A stretch of 34,238 nucleotides of DNA from an uncultured Collinsella sp. (GCA_900544385.1 UQVD01000009.1:1-34238), one strand, 5' to 3'; shown: positions 9,217 through 18,239, counted from the first letter of the stretch. Notes: a model not told the origin generated them from the sequence alone. Numbers and translations: made by a program.

Positions 9217-9401
9217 CTACTCGCACGAAGCGAGCAGTTTCTTAAGATCGCACTCCAACGCCTCGCGCTCTTTGGCATCGATCACTGCAAGGGCGACACG
9301 CATCAGGGATGCATCGGCGGCAGACTCCTGAACCTGGTCGGGGCGCTTGCTAAAGCTTTTCCCGGCAGCCTTCCGATCGGTCGCGCCGTTCAGTGCGGTG
9401 G
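9217..9401 (-). other. Possible hidden reading frame after the 206-aa gene (frameshifted tail or tiny ORF)
   Basis: The 310-base gap between the 206-aa gene and the helicase has a minus-strand frame open from the codons overlapping the upstream stop down to a TAG at 9217-9219. Its translation is protein-like, with KSFSKRPDQVQESAADAS, then an amphipathic Lys/Glu/Leu stretch ending LKKLLASCE. There is no ATG, GTG or TTG until an ATG at 9303, which gives only 27 residues and has no good ribosome site. It may be a frameshifted C-terminus of the upstream gene. The rest of the gap (9084-9216) shows only a pyrimidine-rich tract and the helicase ribosome site. Confidence 0.3.
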
Positions 9402-10022
9402 CTAAAGATTGTCATCGGACTTTGCGCTGGCTTTGGCCGCCTCTTCGCCCGCGATCAGGTCCTTAACCGTTATATACGCACTGTACGTAGCATCCTCGAT
9501 CTTTTCCAAAACATCATCAGGGTCGCAAGTGCCCCAAGTTTCTTCGAGGACTCGAGCCAATCCCCAAGCAGCGCTGAGCAGGACGTCAACGTCCTTTAGA
9601 TCTAAATGATCGACCGTAAAGGGATAGTCCGCGCACTCCAGTAGATACGTGTCAACTGCGCCAATTGCCTCAGCCACGTATGGCTCAAGATCGCAATGGG
9701 GTTGGAGGGCGCACAGCGCCTTGTGCGGATCGGTCGGCTCGATCCAATACAGCGTTGTCGCATCCTCGCATTTCTCGAGCGGATAACGCTCAACCGCCTT
9801 CTCCCAACTTTCATACCAAGGATCGGCATCGCCGTCCGTCATCGACCTGCAAAGATCAATCGCCGCAGAAACAGTCGCACACGAGCATCTATAACTGGCG
9901 CCTTTCCTAAAATCATCATTGAGCTCGTCGTCGCCAGACAGCCTCGCCTCCATGATCAGAAACGGGCCGTCATCATCTGTAATGCTCATGGGATAGTTGT
10001 CACATTCGTAGTACGGATACAT
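9402..10022 (-). CDS. Acidic protein of unknown function (206 aa)
   Basis: The frame opens further upstream, but the likely start is ATG 10022, with GGAG about 5 nt before it. It begins MYPYYECDNYPMSI. The protein is acidic, cysteine-containing and soluble-looking, with helical segments in the C-terminal half (VDVLLSAAWGLARVLEE, then DDVLEKIEDA). No catalytic motif is recognised. It lies 28 bases downstream of the 108-aa gene and upstream of the helicase on the same strand, so it is probably an accessory gene of the helicase operon. It ends at a TAG just after KSDDNL, and a coding-like sequence continues in another frame. Confidence 0.7.
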   Translation of the reverse strand: MYPYYECDNYPMSITDDDGPFLIMEARLSGDDELNDDFRKGASYRCSCATVSAAIDLCRSMTDGDADPWYESWEKAVERYPLEKCEDATTLYWIEPTDPHKALCALQPHCDLEPYVAEAIGAVDTYLLECADYPFTVDHLDLKDVDVLLSAAWGLARVLEETWGTCDPDDVLEKIEDATYSAYITVKDLIAGEEAAKASAKSDDNL

Positions 10023-10050
10023 TTTGTCTCCAATCAACCGTTCGGTCACA

Positions 10051-10377
10051 TTAACAAGCAATATCAAAACCGCGCTCACGCGGAGGGTTGTCGTCCTCGA
10101 TCCATTCGAGCCCGTCGTTCTCATCGATTCCGGCATCGGGGACTGACGACCATCTGAACTCGAAACCAAGCTGGTCAAGCTCATCGACTCGCTCACTGAT
10201 TACTCCGTACGCATCCAACGCATTCTCGAAATCCTCCGAAGACACATAGCCGCGCTCGCACTGCTTGCGCATCTGGTGCAAACGACCCATGGCGGCAGCG
10301 ATGATCTCGCGAAGAACGATAACCTCGCGCTCGCATACATCGATGTTTCCTTTGTTGAGCTTGATGCAATCGGACAT
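10051..10377 (-). CDS. Small protein of unknown function, first gene of helicase operon (108 aa)
   Basis: ATG 10377 has a strong ribosome site, GGGAGG, 5 nt upstream. The N-terminal half is helical (EREVIVLREIIAAAMGRLHQM, then a cysteine-containing turn and EDFENALDAYGVISERVDEL), consistent with a short coiled coil. The C-terminus is acidic (DAGIDENDGLEWIEDDNPP). No DNA-binding or catalytic motif is evident. It is the promoter-proximal gene of the minus-strand group 10377-3272 and starts 110 bases from the divergent 720-aa gene. It could be a small partner or regulator of the helicase module; no function can be assigned. Confidence 0.65.
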   Translation of the reverse strand: MSDCIKLNKGNIDVCEREVIVLREIIAAAMGRLHQMRKQCERGYVSSEDFENALDAYGVISERVDELDQLGFEFRWSSVPDAGIDENDGLEWIEDDNPPRERGFDIAC

Positions 10378-10416
10378 AACGGCCTCCCTGGTTTTAAGCC
10401 TTTTCGCTTGATTCCA

Positions 10417-10445
10417 TTGAACAGCCGCAAACAGCCGCGTAATAT
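10417..10445 (+). promoter_or_regulatory. Sigma70-like promoter with direct repeats for the 720-aa gene
   Basis: TTGAAC (10417-10422) and TAATAT (10440-10445) are separated by 17 bases, predicting a start near 10452. The spacer holds two copies of AACAGCCGC in tandem with a 10-base period (10420-10428, 10430-10438). A GGCTGTTT in the opposite sense lies at about 10470-10477. This arrangement looks like a repressor site in the divergent intergenic region. Confidence 0.55.
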
Positions 10446-10486
10446 GACTTTTATCGGGTTTTAAATTTTGGCTGTTTGGAGCATTA

Positions 10487-12649
10487 ATGCTTGATTCCGA
10501 AAAAGAGCCGTTTAGCTGGGGTTTCGAGGCTGGCTTTCTTCGCTCTCCCGTCAATCCCCGCATGCTTCTTCTTAACAGAACGCCAGAGATTGATTGCGCC
10601 GATGACGGAAACGCAACCGGCAATGCAAGCGCATGGAATCTCGTCTCCGTAGCCAACGACCTATTACGCGTCGACTTAAGCTCGCTTTTCAACGAGATTG
10701 GGGGCCACTTTCGTGAGCGAGCAAAATTGCGCTTTTACATCGATTTGCAGAACGCCATTCGTCAGCCCCCTGCTCCTCACGATGCGCAACACGCTTCGAT
10801 GGACTACGCAGCCGAACCAGACCATGACGACTGGCTCGATCCAGACGATTCCGACCAAGAGTCCGCGCAAGCAGAATTGAACGAAGCCGAAATCGAAGTC
10901 AACCTTCAAAAACAAAAGGAACGCGACCTCGATTTCTTTGCTCCGATATTCGATAAAGCCATTACGCGCCATGCACACGGAGAGATATCTGGCATGGCCA
11001 GGTATCTCCTTGAAAATGTCTGCAGGCAGTGTGTCATGAACATCACAGCGATTCCCGACTATCGCTATTACAGCTGCTGGATGAACAACAACGCTATTGA
11101 GTGCAACGAAATCAACCGCCTGTACCGCGCGGTGATCACGACATCGGCCCAACTCAATAAGCAAGAAATGGCGTCCCTCTTCAGCTCCTATCTCAAGCTC
11201 GTGTCGAACGACATGGACATTACAACTACCAACGGCAAGACCGGGCTAACAGAACCGGCGCCGTATAAACGCGACAATCCAAGAGACAACTATCCAAAGG
11301 TCAACTCGCAGATAGAAACAGCTTGCGTTTGCACCAATACCGATCTCTTTCGAGCGCTTCTCATTGTTTTTTATCAGGAATGTCTGGAGCTTGCCCCGCT
11401 GCTTAAAAACACCGAGGCACCTAGCCTGCTCGCGCAAAACGAAGAGTTTTTCCCAGCCGCCATCAAAACAAGCGACCCGCGACAATTTCGATTATTCGAT
11501 AATCAGCTGCCGGCAATCATCCGCTTTGGCGACGCTTTTGCATACGCAGCCAAAAAGCACTTGCCCGGAAACGAAACGGCTCAAAAGCTCGAAGAACATT
11601 TGAGCGATATAAAACGCATGAATAGCGCCCCCTTTATGCAGGCGTTTCGCAAGAACTATCTCGAGGCTATGCGCGAGAACCAAATCTACGCAAATGGAGA
11701 CTTCCATACGTATGCAGAGCTTAACGACCAGGAAAACCTCAATAGGCTCGTAAGGCTTCAAGCTGTTATTGCAAAGGCAGGAGAGCTTTACTTCACCGAA
11801 GAGGAATGTTCCTTTGCAAGCCTTTATGCCCGCATCCTCCACGAGCTGCTGCTGTGCGGCATTATGCCGATAACATGCCAAACCTGTGGTTCGCTCTTTT
11901 TTCCGACCGGCCCTAACAGCAAGTACTGCGATCGATATAACGCGGCGACCAAGCTCTATTGCAACCCGCGGCACAACGCCAAAAAACATCTTGGTCGCAA
12001 ATCACCCCGCGACGTCGCACTCAATATACGGAGAAAAGCCGACACGGCATACGAAAAGGGTTTAACGGATTGTGCCCACTATTTTGACAGCCTTGGCAAT
12101 TTTGTTCTCGATGGTCTTGGCCCAACATACCAAGCGAGCGACCTAATTTCCGACGAGCTCTATGCGGCATGGCTGTCTATCGTCAACCAGCCCAATTGCA
12201 GGACAAAAATCAGGCGACCAGATAGGAACGGTTTTCCATACCCCGTACTGTGGTACGGATTCATCCTCAATGGCATACAGTATGTACAAGTCGAGTTTCC
12301 CGAAGCCGAGTACCCGGCGCTTTTTGAACGCTTGAGCCAGCTCGCCGAAAGCCCGCAATCAAAGTGCACGCTGAAGCACAAGGGACCCGGCGAGCACCCA
12401 TACAGCTCATGGCTTATCAAGTTATACGAGTTGTTGGAGATCATTGCGCAAATTAATAGCGCCGACCAGGTGGCAAAGCCCATTCCATTGCTTGGAATAG
12501 ATAGGGACGATTGTGTCTCGACCGACCCGACCGCCCAAGGCACACGGAGCGCGCCCGACGCATGCGTCTACAGCACCGGCACGATAGATAGCCTTAGCTT
12601 TACCGTGTATACGAAGGGATATGACCCGGAAAAGCGGGAACGAGCCTGA
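10487..12649 (+). CDS. 720-aa protein with Cys-rich zinc-like motif (DUF6076-like)
   Basis: ATG 10487 follows a GGAG ribosome site and the promoter at 10417-10445. The N-terminal third is acidic and Gln/Glu-rich, with AELNEAEIEVNLQKQKERD resembling a coiled coil. The middle is helical. Near residue 465 is a putative zinc site: CQTC, then YCDRYNAATKLYC, then a basic RHNAKKHLGRKS segment, reminiscent of DUF6076-type proteins of gut bacteria. That family name is from memory and is not secure. No membrane segment or catalytic motif is visible. It is divergent from the helicase operon and shares its intergenic region, so it could be co-regulated or part of the same island. Function unknown. Confidence 0.8.
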   Translation: MLDSEKEPFSWGFEAGFLRSPVNPRMLLLNRTPEIDCADDGNATGNASAWNLVSVANDLLRVDLSSLFNEIGGHFRERAKLRFYIDLQNAIRQPPAPHDAQHASMDYAAEPDHDDWLDPDDSDQESAQAELNEAEIEVNLQKQKERDLDFFAPIFDKAITRHAHGEISGMARYLLENVCRQCVMNITAIPDYRYYSCWMNNNAIECNEINRLYRAVITTSAQLNKQEMASLFSSYLKLVSNDMDITTTNGKTGLTEPAPYKRDNPRDNYPKVNSQIETACVCTNTDLFRALLIVFYQECLELAPLLKNTEAPSLLAQNEEFFPAAIKTSDPRQFRLFDNQLPAIIRFGDAFAYAAKKHLPGNETAQKLEEHLSDIKRMNSAPFMQAFRKNYLEAMRENQIYANGDFHTYAELNDQENLNRLVRLQAVIAKAGELYFTEEECSFASLYARILHELLLCGIMPITCQTCGSLFFPTGPNSKYCDRYNAATKLYCNPRHNAKKHLGRKSPRDVALNIRRKADTAYEKGLTDCAHYFDSLGNFVLDGLGPTYQASDLISDELYAAWLSIVNQPNCRTKIRRPDRNGFPYPVLWYGFILNGIQYVQVEFPEAEYPALFERLSQLAESPQSKCTLKHKGPGEHPYSSWLIKLYELLEIIAQINSADQVAKPIPLLGIDRDDCVSTDPTAQGTRSAPDACVYSTGTIDSLSFTVYTKGYDPEKRERA

Positions 12650-12653
12650 TGTA

Positions 12654-12673
12654 GCGGCTTCGAGCGAAGCCGC
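12654..12673 (+). terminator. Hairpin just after the 720-aa gene
   Basis: GCGGCTTC and GAAGCCGC form a perfect 8-bp stem with a 4-base loop, starting 4 bases after the stop codon. No T-run follows, so it is a terminator-like or mRNA 3'-end hairpin rather than a canonical intrinsic terminator. Confidence 0.4.
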
Positions 12674-12679
12674 CGGTCA

Positions 12680-12982
12680 CGGGGTGGCACCGGGGCGCGG
12701 ACGCCGCGGGCCATTGGGAGCAACCCTCCTCCGCTACCTGCGCGACGTGGCAGCGCCGCTGCGTCGTCCCTGTCGCCGAACATCGTCCTGAAGGCGCGGG
12801 CGGGTGTCCATGAACAGCCGCGCCCGCACTAGCCTGGGGGACAGCCGCCCCGCCACCAGCAGTGCGCCGGCACGCCTCGGCACCGCCAGGGTCTCCGCCT
12901 CCACGGGCAGGGCAACTTTCTCGATGACCTCGGCAGAGCACACGCCCGACAGGTCAACCCCGTTGTAGACGATTGGCCTCAT
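12680..12982 (-). pseudogene. 5' remnant of phage distal-tail (Dit-like) gene, frameshifted
   Basis: ATG 12982 has a good ribosome site, GAGGGG, 6 nt upstream. The first ~65 residues (RPIVYNGVDLSGVCS, then EAETLAVPRRAGALLVAGRLSPR, then VRARLFMDTRP) look like the N-terminus of a siphophage distal tail protein. After about residue 70 the frame is lost: the continuation (GGLLPMARGVRAPVP) is in another frame and the rest is missing. It lies 57 bases downstream of the restriction nuclease gene on the same strand. This is a decayed prophage gene rather than a functional one. The Dit identity is moderate; the frameshift is clear if the reading is right. Confidence 0.5.
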
Positions 12983-13038
12983 GCGTTGCCCCTCGCGCGC
13001 CCGTAGGTGTTACCGCTACTCTGAAAATGACCAGATGA

Positions 13039-15474
13039 TCACCCAACAATCTTTGGCGAGTGGGGGCTGAACGCATCGTTGCCGTTCTGTTCATCCACCG
13101 CCCTGCGCCCCAGGCTTAAGGGTTCTGCCGCGTCATCTTCCACCCGCACGGACAGGACATAGTAGAAGTCGGCACCCTGATTCCCACGATCCCGCACGTA
13201 GCCAAGGTCGGCCAGGCGGTCGGCCAGCTCGTCCCTCGAAACCAGCTCATTCGAGGTTATGCGACACGCCACAGGCTCGATCTCGTAGGTGTTCGTCTGG
13301 CTTATGGCGTTCCGATAGAAGCGGAACCACGACGTGCGGAAGAGATCCTTATGGTGCGAGTAGACATGCCCGTCCTTAATGGCATAGAAGTAGAAGAGAA
13401 AGCGCCCGCCCTTGCGGAGCCTGCCGCTGCTTTCGAGAAAGTGATAGTAGTCATCGGGAGAGTCCCCTCGAATGTAGCCAATCACGAACGATTCGCCACC
13501 ATGCCCGTAGGAGTCGCTATCCGTCTTGCCCGCGCTTGGAGGCTCAGCCACAACCATTTCGGTGAAGTAGCTCAGCCGGTTCAGCCGCGTATTGCTTGCC
13601 GTGTTCTCGCCGATGACCTTCTCTATGAAATCGCGCAACGCATTCTCTGCCGTCCTGCTGATGCTCGGCTTCATGGCGAAAGCGCCGACACCCGGCAAAA
13701 TCTCCTCGAAGAGCCGGAATTGGCCCTTCTCGCCCGTTTCGCCCGACCCCGGATAAAGCACGTAGCTGCCAACCGTGCGCCGTATCGCGTCGTTGTACGT
13801 GTGCATCTTCAGCAGGTCGCCGCGCTTGTAGGTGTTCGTGGTGGAGGCCGCCTTCTCCTCGTTAAGTTCCTCGCGCTCTGCCTCCTCGGTGCCCACATCC
13901 TTGCCGACAAGCCCCGTCAAGTCGGTGATGCGGTACTTGGCGTCGAAGTGGACGAATGCAACAGCTCCATCTTGCACTGCGGCTCGCTCGTTTGTATAAG
14001 CATCCGGGAATATCGCGAGCGTGTAGTCGGGTCTGAACGGTCTCGAGTACGAACCCTCGTAACGAGTGGCATGAAAGTCACGGGGCGAGAAGGTGCGGTT
14101 GTAGTAGAGGTTTACCTTCGCGCCGCACTGCGCAATCTGGAATGACTGGCAGGAGCGTACGCCCTGCTTGAGGGATATTGACAGCCCACCGTCGGGATTC
14201 GTCCCGATAAATGGGTGGTCATCGGTGCTTATCGGCTCGCACCCCTCGATCCCCCTTACGATGTCGTACAGCTCAAAGAAGATCCAGTACTCGTAGAGGA
14301 GGGCCACATTCTTCGATTCGCCCTCGTAGATGTCATCCTTGCCCTTCCAGTCGAGCTGCAGCGCCATATCGAGCATGGAATATGCGAAGAAGATCTGCGA
14401 GTATCCCTCGCGCTTCTGCAACACCTGGTTGTTCTGAGGCATCATCTGCAGGGTGCCGACATCGTCGAAGAAGGCGTCGCTGAGTATCGTATCCAGCATG
14501 GCGTGCAGCGCGGCGGCTTCGCGATAACACTCCGTCTGCCGAGTATCGCCCTTCTCGGCATCCAGGACAGTCATCAGAGAGGTGCAGATCCGGTCAATCT
14601 CATGCAGGGCAAATTTCACAAACCGATTGGCGGGCGTGTCGAGCAGGTCGTACTTGCGCGTGACGCTGACCATCTGGGGGAGGTAGACGCCTCCCGCATC
14701 GCCGCCGCAGTTCAAGCGCGTCCACATCCGGCTGTTCGAGAAGGGGTTCGTATAAAACCTCCGGGACGGCATGCCAGCCCCAACCGACCGCAGCTCGTCC
14801 TCGTGATCCAGCGTCCTATCAGGGTTCCTCTTTATCGCCTCGAAGAGGGCTTGGAGGTTCGGTTCGTAGCAGAACTGCCGCAGGAAGACGAACTGCTCAA
14901 GCAGCGTCTCGCGATTCTCGTCGGCTTGCTTGTAAACGTTCGACGTGGAGCCCGAGTAGTCAAGGAGCAGCGCAGCGCACCTTGCGGCAAGCTCCTCGGT
15001 GAGCTCGATGTAATCGTCTTCATAGCCAATCTTGAGCGGGACGACTTCGAACTGTAGCATCGGCGCATCAGCTTCCTCGCCGAATCGAATCCTCGAACGC
15101 CCGAGATAGTTCACGAACTGGAAGGTGACACTATTGCCGTTTCTGTCGCACCTGATATTCTTGCCTTCGTTTTGGAACGAGGCGCGAGGATGCAGGCCAC
15201 CATCAGGGGTCCGCTCGTATTCGAGCACATAACATGTGGTTTCGTTGATTCGAAGCGTGGGACTCCCGTCAAGACCGTCCTTGACGGCGAAGGCTGGTGT
15301 TGAACCAGCGCCATTCTGGGATGCTTCCGGCTTGAGACCGAAACACGTCAGCCCGGTTAGCCCGGTCTGCTGTTCCTCGTCCCAATCGACTCGGTCATGC
15401 GCACCGCTCTGGTAGAGCCTGGCTATTGTTCTTCCATCCGCTGCAAAGCGGATTGCGCCGATGCTGCCGTCCAT
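13039..15474 (-). CDS. DUF2357 / McrC-like restriction nuclease subunit (LlaJI R2-type, 811 aa)
   Basis: ATG 15474 lies 3 bases after the stop of the AAA+ gene, so the two are tightly coupled. The N-terminal half matches the DUF2357 style: beta-rich, then helical with LLEQFVFLRQFCYEPNL and TPANRFVKFALHEI. The nuclease core is RPDYTLAI (about 478-485), then FVHFDAKYRI (about 506-516), the D...D-x-K pattern of PD-(D/E)XK enzymes. The last 133 residues (from FLESSGR) are duplicated at 20054-20455. In LlaJI-type systems this subunit cuts DNA under control of the McrB-like AAA+ partner. Four genes in this order and strand (methylase, methylase, AAA+, nuclease) is the LlaJI arrangement. Assignment to this system type is strong; sequence specificity is unknown. 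Confidence 0.85.
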   Translation of the reverse strand: MDGSIGAIRFAADGRTIARLYQSGAHDRVDWDEEQQTGLTGLTCFGLKPEASQNGAGSTPAFAVKDGLDGSPTLRINETTCYVLEYERTPDGGLHPRASFQNEGKNIRCDRNGNSVTFQFVNYLGRSRIRFGEEADAPMLQFEVVPLKIGYEDDYIELTEELAARCAALLLDYSGSTSNVYKQADENRETLLEQFVFLRQFCYEPNLQALFEAIKRNPDRTLDHEDELRSVGAGMPSRRFYTNPFSNSRMWTRLNCGGDAGGVYLPQMVSVTRKYDLLDTPANRFVKFALHEIDRICTSLMTVLDAEKGDTRQTECYREAAALHAMLDTILSDAFFDDVGTLQMMPQNNQVLQKREGYSQIFFAYSMLDMALQLDWKGKDDIYEGESKNVALLYEYWIFFELYDIVRGIEGCEPISTDDHPFIGTNPDGGLSISLKQGVRSCQSFQIAQCGAKVNLYYNRTFSPRDFHATRYEGSYSRPFRPDYTLAIFPDAYTNERAAVQDGAVAFVHFDAKYRITDLTGLVGKDVGTEEAEREELNEEKAASTTNTYKRGDLLKMHTYNDAIRRTVGSYVLYPGSGETGEKGQFRLFEEILPGVGAFAMKPSISRTAENALRDFIEKVIGENTASNTRLNRLSYFTEMVVAEPPSAGKTDSDSYGHGGESFVIGYIRGDSPDDYYHFLESSGRLRKGGRFLFYFYAIKDGHVYSHHKDLFRTSWFRFYRNAISQTNTYEIEPVACRITSNELVSRDELADRLADLGYVRDRGNQGADFYYVLSVRVEDDAAEPLSLGRRAVDEQNGNDAFSPHSPKIVG

Positions 15475-15477
15475 AGG

Positions 15478-17337
15478 CTAGATGAAGCTCGCATACTGCA
15501 CGTTATCGAGTTTCGCTGCCATCTGGCTTATCTTAACGGAGCTCAGCTCGCCATCGCATATGTCTTTCAGGCTTTTAAGCAGATTGCCGATCTCACGCTT
15601 GTTACCATGGAGCTTCGGCAGCACCTTCTGGACAATCTGCTCATCGACAGAACGCTCGAGTTCGTAGTTCTCGCCGTCAAGCTCGTGCGCGGCATTAACG
15701 TACATTCGCACTTCGCGCACGGTGCGGAAGGCAAACTCATAGCCGCATTTCTCCAGCTCTTCATACAGCTTGCCGAACTTCTCGAAGATGGCGTTAGCAT
15801 CATCTTCGCTGATGTAATTGGCTCCCTCCCATATGTCCTTGGCGAGACGCAGAAAAGCCTGGGGGACGCCGGAAGCTGCGACGGCAACGTCCGGCGCATC
15901 CTCGATGGCTTTGAACCCTGCGAGGACTTCGGCCTTCGACGGCTTGAACTCTATGACGTTTGCCCTGTCGAGCACCTTGGGGCTAAACATGTAAGTGGTC
16001 TCATCGATGTTCACGGTGCCGACAACGAACAGGTTCTGCGGATAGGGCAGCCTGCCAGCACCGCCATCGCCGTACCCATCAAGCACGATGAGGTTATCCT
16101 CGCCGATGGTCTCCATGTGGCTGAGGAAGTCTGAGAAATACCGCTCGACATGGCTCAGGTTCATCTCGTCGAGGATGAGGAAATACGGAACCTCGGGGTT
16201 AGCGTTGGCCCGTTCGATGAGTCTCAGTATGCCGGTCTCTTCGTACGCGCCTTTGCCGCCGTCTGCAATCGGGTTGAAGAAGCCCAGCACCTTGGTGTTG
16301 TCGGTCCAGTCGGCACCGACCGGGACGAGCAACCAGTTTGGCTCCCCGTCTTCATCCAAGACCTCAAGGTACTTTGCAAAACGCTTGGAAATCCGCGTCT
16401 TGCCTGTTCCGCTGTTGCCAGCAAGGATGACAAAGGGCTTTGCCAGTAGTGACGTGATGTAGCGCCTGGAGAAGTCGGTTTTAAATTCAGCTGGAAGGTT
16501 GTTTAGCTGAAAAGTCCTCTTCTCTCTGCTTGATGCTTTCGATGAATTCTTTGCAGCAAGGTCGATTAGTTGATGCATTGCGGGCAGCACGTCATCGCCT
16601 TGTTCGTAGTCGATGCCCTCTTCGGCAATCAATTGGCTCGCTATGAGGTTTCGCATGAACTCAGCCACGCTGTAATCAAACTCAAGTTTCCCTGCGTAAA
16701 CGTCAGCGAAATACTTGAATGCCGTGGTCAGGCTACCAGCCCTCATCTTGCATCCGCGATTGCAAAGGGCAATAAGATCGTCAATTCTCGACTTGTAGTC
16801 GTAATCTATCGCACCCGAAAACTGCCCGTCTTTGTATCTGCTTCCAGTGGCGAAGAAGAGTTTCGTTAGCTCCAAGATATATGCATCTTCGGAGACGCCC
16901 ACAGGCTTTACTTCGGCTGCATCCATCCAGAATGTCCTTTCCGCAAAACCGTCCTCTTGCAACGGCGATGAATCGTTTACTTTGCCCGTCACTGGCAACA
17001 ACAGCAGTGCGGCAAACAAGTTGCCGACATTTGGACGCTTTGCCCCGTCTCCTTGTATTTGCACACGTACTTTTCCGCCTTTTTTTGCAACGGGATAACG
17101 CGTGCCAAGGGAGACAACTTGCCCAGTAGAGGGTACGACTACTTCCAAGATGATTGCGTGTCCGATAATGTCAACTGCAGTCAGCGTATCCCCGTTTGCA
17201 AGAGAGCCTGAACCTTTGAGTTCGTACTGTCCAGCACCACCTTGTCCAACTGTTCTCCCGCGAACGGATAGCGTATTCTCGCTATATATAGAATTCGGAA
17301 TGGGATAGCTCAAATTCCATTCATCGACAAAGGACAT
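15478..17337 (-). CDS. McrB-like AAA+ NTPase, restriction subunit (LlaJI R1-type, ~619 aa)
   Basis: I chose ATG 17337 (MSFVDEW), which lies 14 bases after the upstream methylase stop and has a weak GGTGG site; an in-frame GTG at 17349 is possible. The N-terminal ~280 residues would carry DNA recognition. Walker A is LAGNSGTGKTRI near residue 302. Walker B is FLILDEMNLSHVERYFSDFL near residue 391. The McrB-type sensor GTVNIDETTYMFSPKVLDRAN is near residue 440; the usual McrB form has GTMN. By analogy with McrBC and LlaJI it should bind and hydrolyse a nucleotide (GTP in McrB and R1.LlaJI), translocate DNA, and activate the downstream nuclease. It is sandwiched between methylase and nuclease genes, co-directional. 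Confidence 0.88.
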   Translation of the reverse strand: MSFVDEWNLSYPIPNSIYSENTLSVRGRTVGQGGAGQYELKGSGSLANGDTLTAVDIIGHAIILEVVVPSTGQVVSLGTRYPVAKKGGKVRVQIQGDGAKRPNVGNLFAALLLLPVTGKVNDSSPLQEDGFAERTFWMDAAEVKPVGVSEDAYILELTKLFFATGSRYKDGQFSGAIDYDYKSRIDDLIALCNRGCKMRAGSLTTAFKYFADVYAGKLEFDYSVAEFMRNLIASQLIAEEGIDYEQGDDVLPAMHQLIDLAAKNSSKASSREKRTFQLNNLPAEFKTDFSRRYITSLLAKPFVILAGNSGTGKTRISKRFAKYLEVLDEDGEPNWLLVPVGADWTDNTKVLGFFNPIADGGKGAYEETGILRLIERANANPEVPYFLILDEMNLSHVERYFSDFLSHMETIGEDNLIVLDGYGDGGAGRLPYPQNLFVVGTVNIDETTYMFSPKVLDRANVIEFKPSKAEVLAGFKAIEDAPDVAVAASGVPQAFLRLAKDIWEGANYISEDDANAIFEKFGKLYEELEKCGYEFAFRTVREVRMYVNAAHELDGENYELERSVDEQIVQKVLPKLHGNKREIGNLLKSLKDICDGELSSVKISQMAAKLDNVQYASFI

Positions 17338-17351
17338 GGCAACCACCACAA

Positions 17352-18239
17352 TTAATCTGCTGCATAGTCAGCTATGCATCTAGCAACGTACTCAGCAAGC
17401 TTAACTGGCACGGCATTGCCAATCGCCTGCTCAATGTCTGTCTTGGACCCGACAAACTCAAACTCTTCGGGGAAGGTTTGCAGATAGCTGCGCTCCTTGT
17501 ATGTTAAGGCTCTCACACCTTCAGAAATATCAGCCTTGTCGGCATGATGCCTCTTATATGCTGGCGGTATCGGACGGTTGGTGCCTCGTACCGTTACCGC
17601 TGGCTCGTCAATCGTGAAGACGCCCCTACGCTGGAAGTTGCGTGGATGCATGTAGAAGTATTGCGTGCCGAGCGAATCGCCAAGGTAATCCCTGACGGTC
17701 ATCTGCTTGTCGCTCAGCCTTGAATCCAAGAGTTCGCCGAGAAAGTCATCTTTATCACCAAGATGACCGACAAGGATAAAGCGCCTGCGAATCTGAGGCA
17801 CACCACATAGACTGGCGTTGAGGACGCGCCTCGTGAGACCGTATCCAGCATTGCGGAATATTTCCAGCGCCTCGGGCAGGACGTCCATCCGCTCGATATT
17901 GTAAACATTCTCCATGACGAACCACTCGGGTCTGACGTCCCGAACTATCTCAGCATATCGGATGGTGAGATTGGCCCTTTTGCCGCGCTGTCTGGCGCCC
18001 GCAATGGAGAAGTCCTGGCAAGGGGGGCCACCGATTATCATCGACGGCGAATACTCTTCAATTTTCGGGACCGCTTCCGCATCGTAAAGATCGTATTTGA
18101 ATGCCGGGTGGTCGAAGTTTGCCGAATAGATGTCGACAGCCGCCTGCCAGTTATCAAACGCCGCCTTTATGTTGAAGCCCGCATTCTGGAATCCGAGCGA
18201 CATACCGCCGCATCCCGAGAAAAGATCAACGCAGTCCAT
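17352..18239 (-). CDS. DNA (cytosine-5) methyltransferase, second of pair (295 aa)
   Basis: ATG 18239 overlaps the end of the upstream methylase gene by 14 nt and has GGAGGGA upstream. C5-methyltransferase motifs are in order: I, DLFSGCGGMSLGF (5-17); IV, GGPPCQDFS with catalytic Cys74; VI, MENV (109-112); VIII, QIRRRF (149-154); X, GNAVPVKLAEYVA (274-286). The stretch between motifs VIII and IX, where the target-recognition domain sits, is short, so this is a compact enzyme. It transfers a methyl group from S-adenosylmethionine to cytosine, protecting host DNA from the downstream restriction genes. A pair of C5 methylases suggests an asymmetric target needing one enzyme per strand, as in LlaJI. 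Confidence 0.92.
   Translation of the reverse strand: MDCVDLFSGCGGMSLGFQNAGFNIKAAFDNWQAAVDIYSANFDHPAFKYDLYDAEAVPKIEEYSPSMIIGGPPCQDFSIAGARQRGKRANLTIRYAEIVRDVRPEWFVMENVYNIERMDVLPEALEIFRNAGYGLTRRVLNASLCGVPQIRRRFILVGHLGDKDDFLGELLDSRLSDKQMTVRDYLGDSLGTQYFYMHPRNFQRRGVFTIDEPAVTVRGTNRPIPPAYKRHHADKADISEGVRALTYKERSYLQTFPEEFEFVGSKTDIEQAIGNAVPVKLAEYVARCIADYAAD

Noticed and set aside
12568..12783. Minus-strand frame overlapping the end of the 720-aa gene
   Set aside because: It is best seen as the frameshifted continuation of the tail-gene relic plus shadow of the plus-strand gene, not an independent gene.
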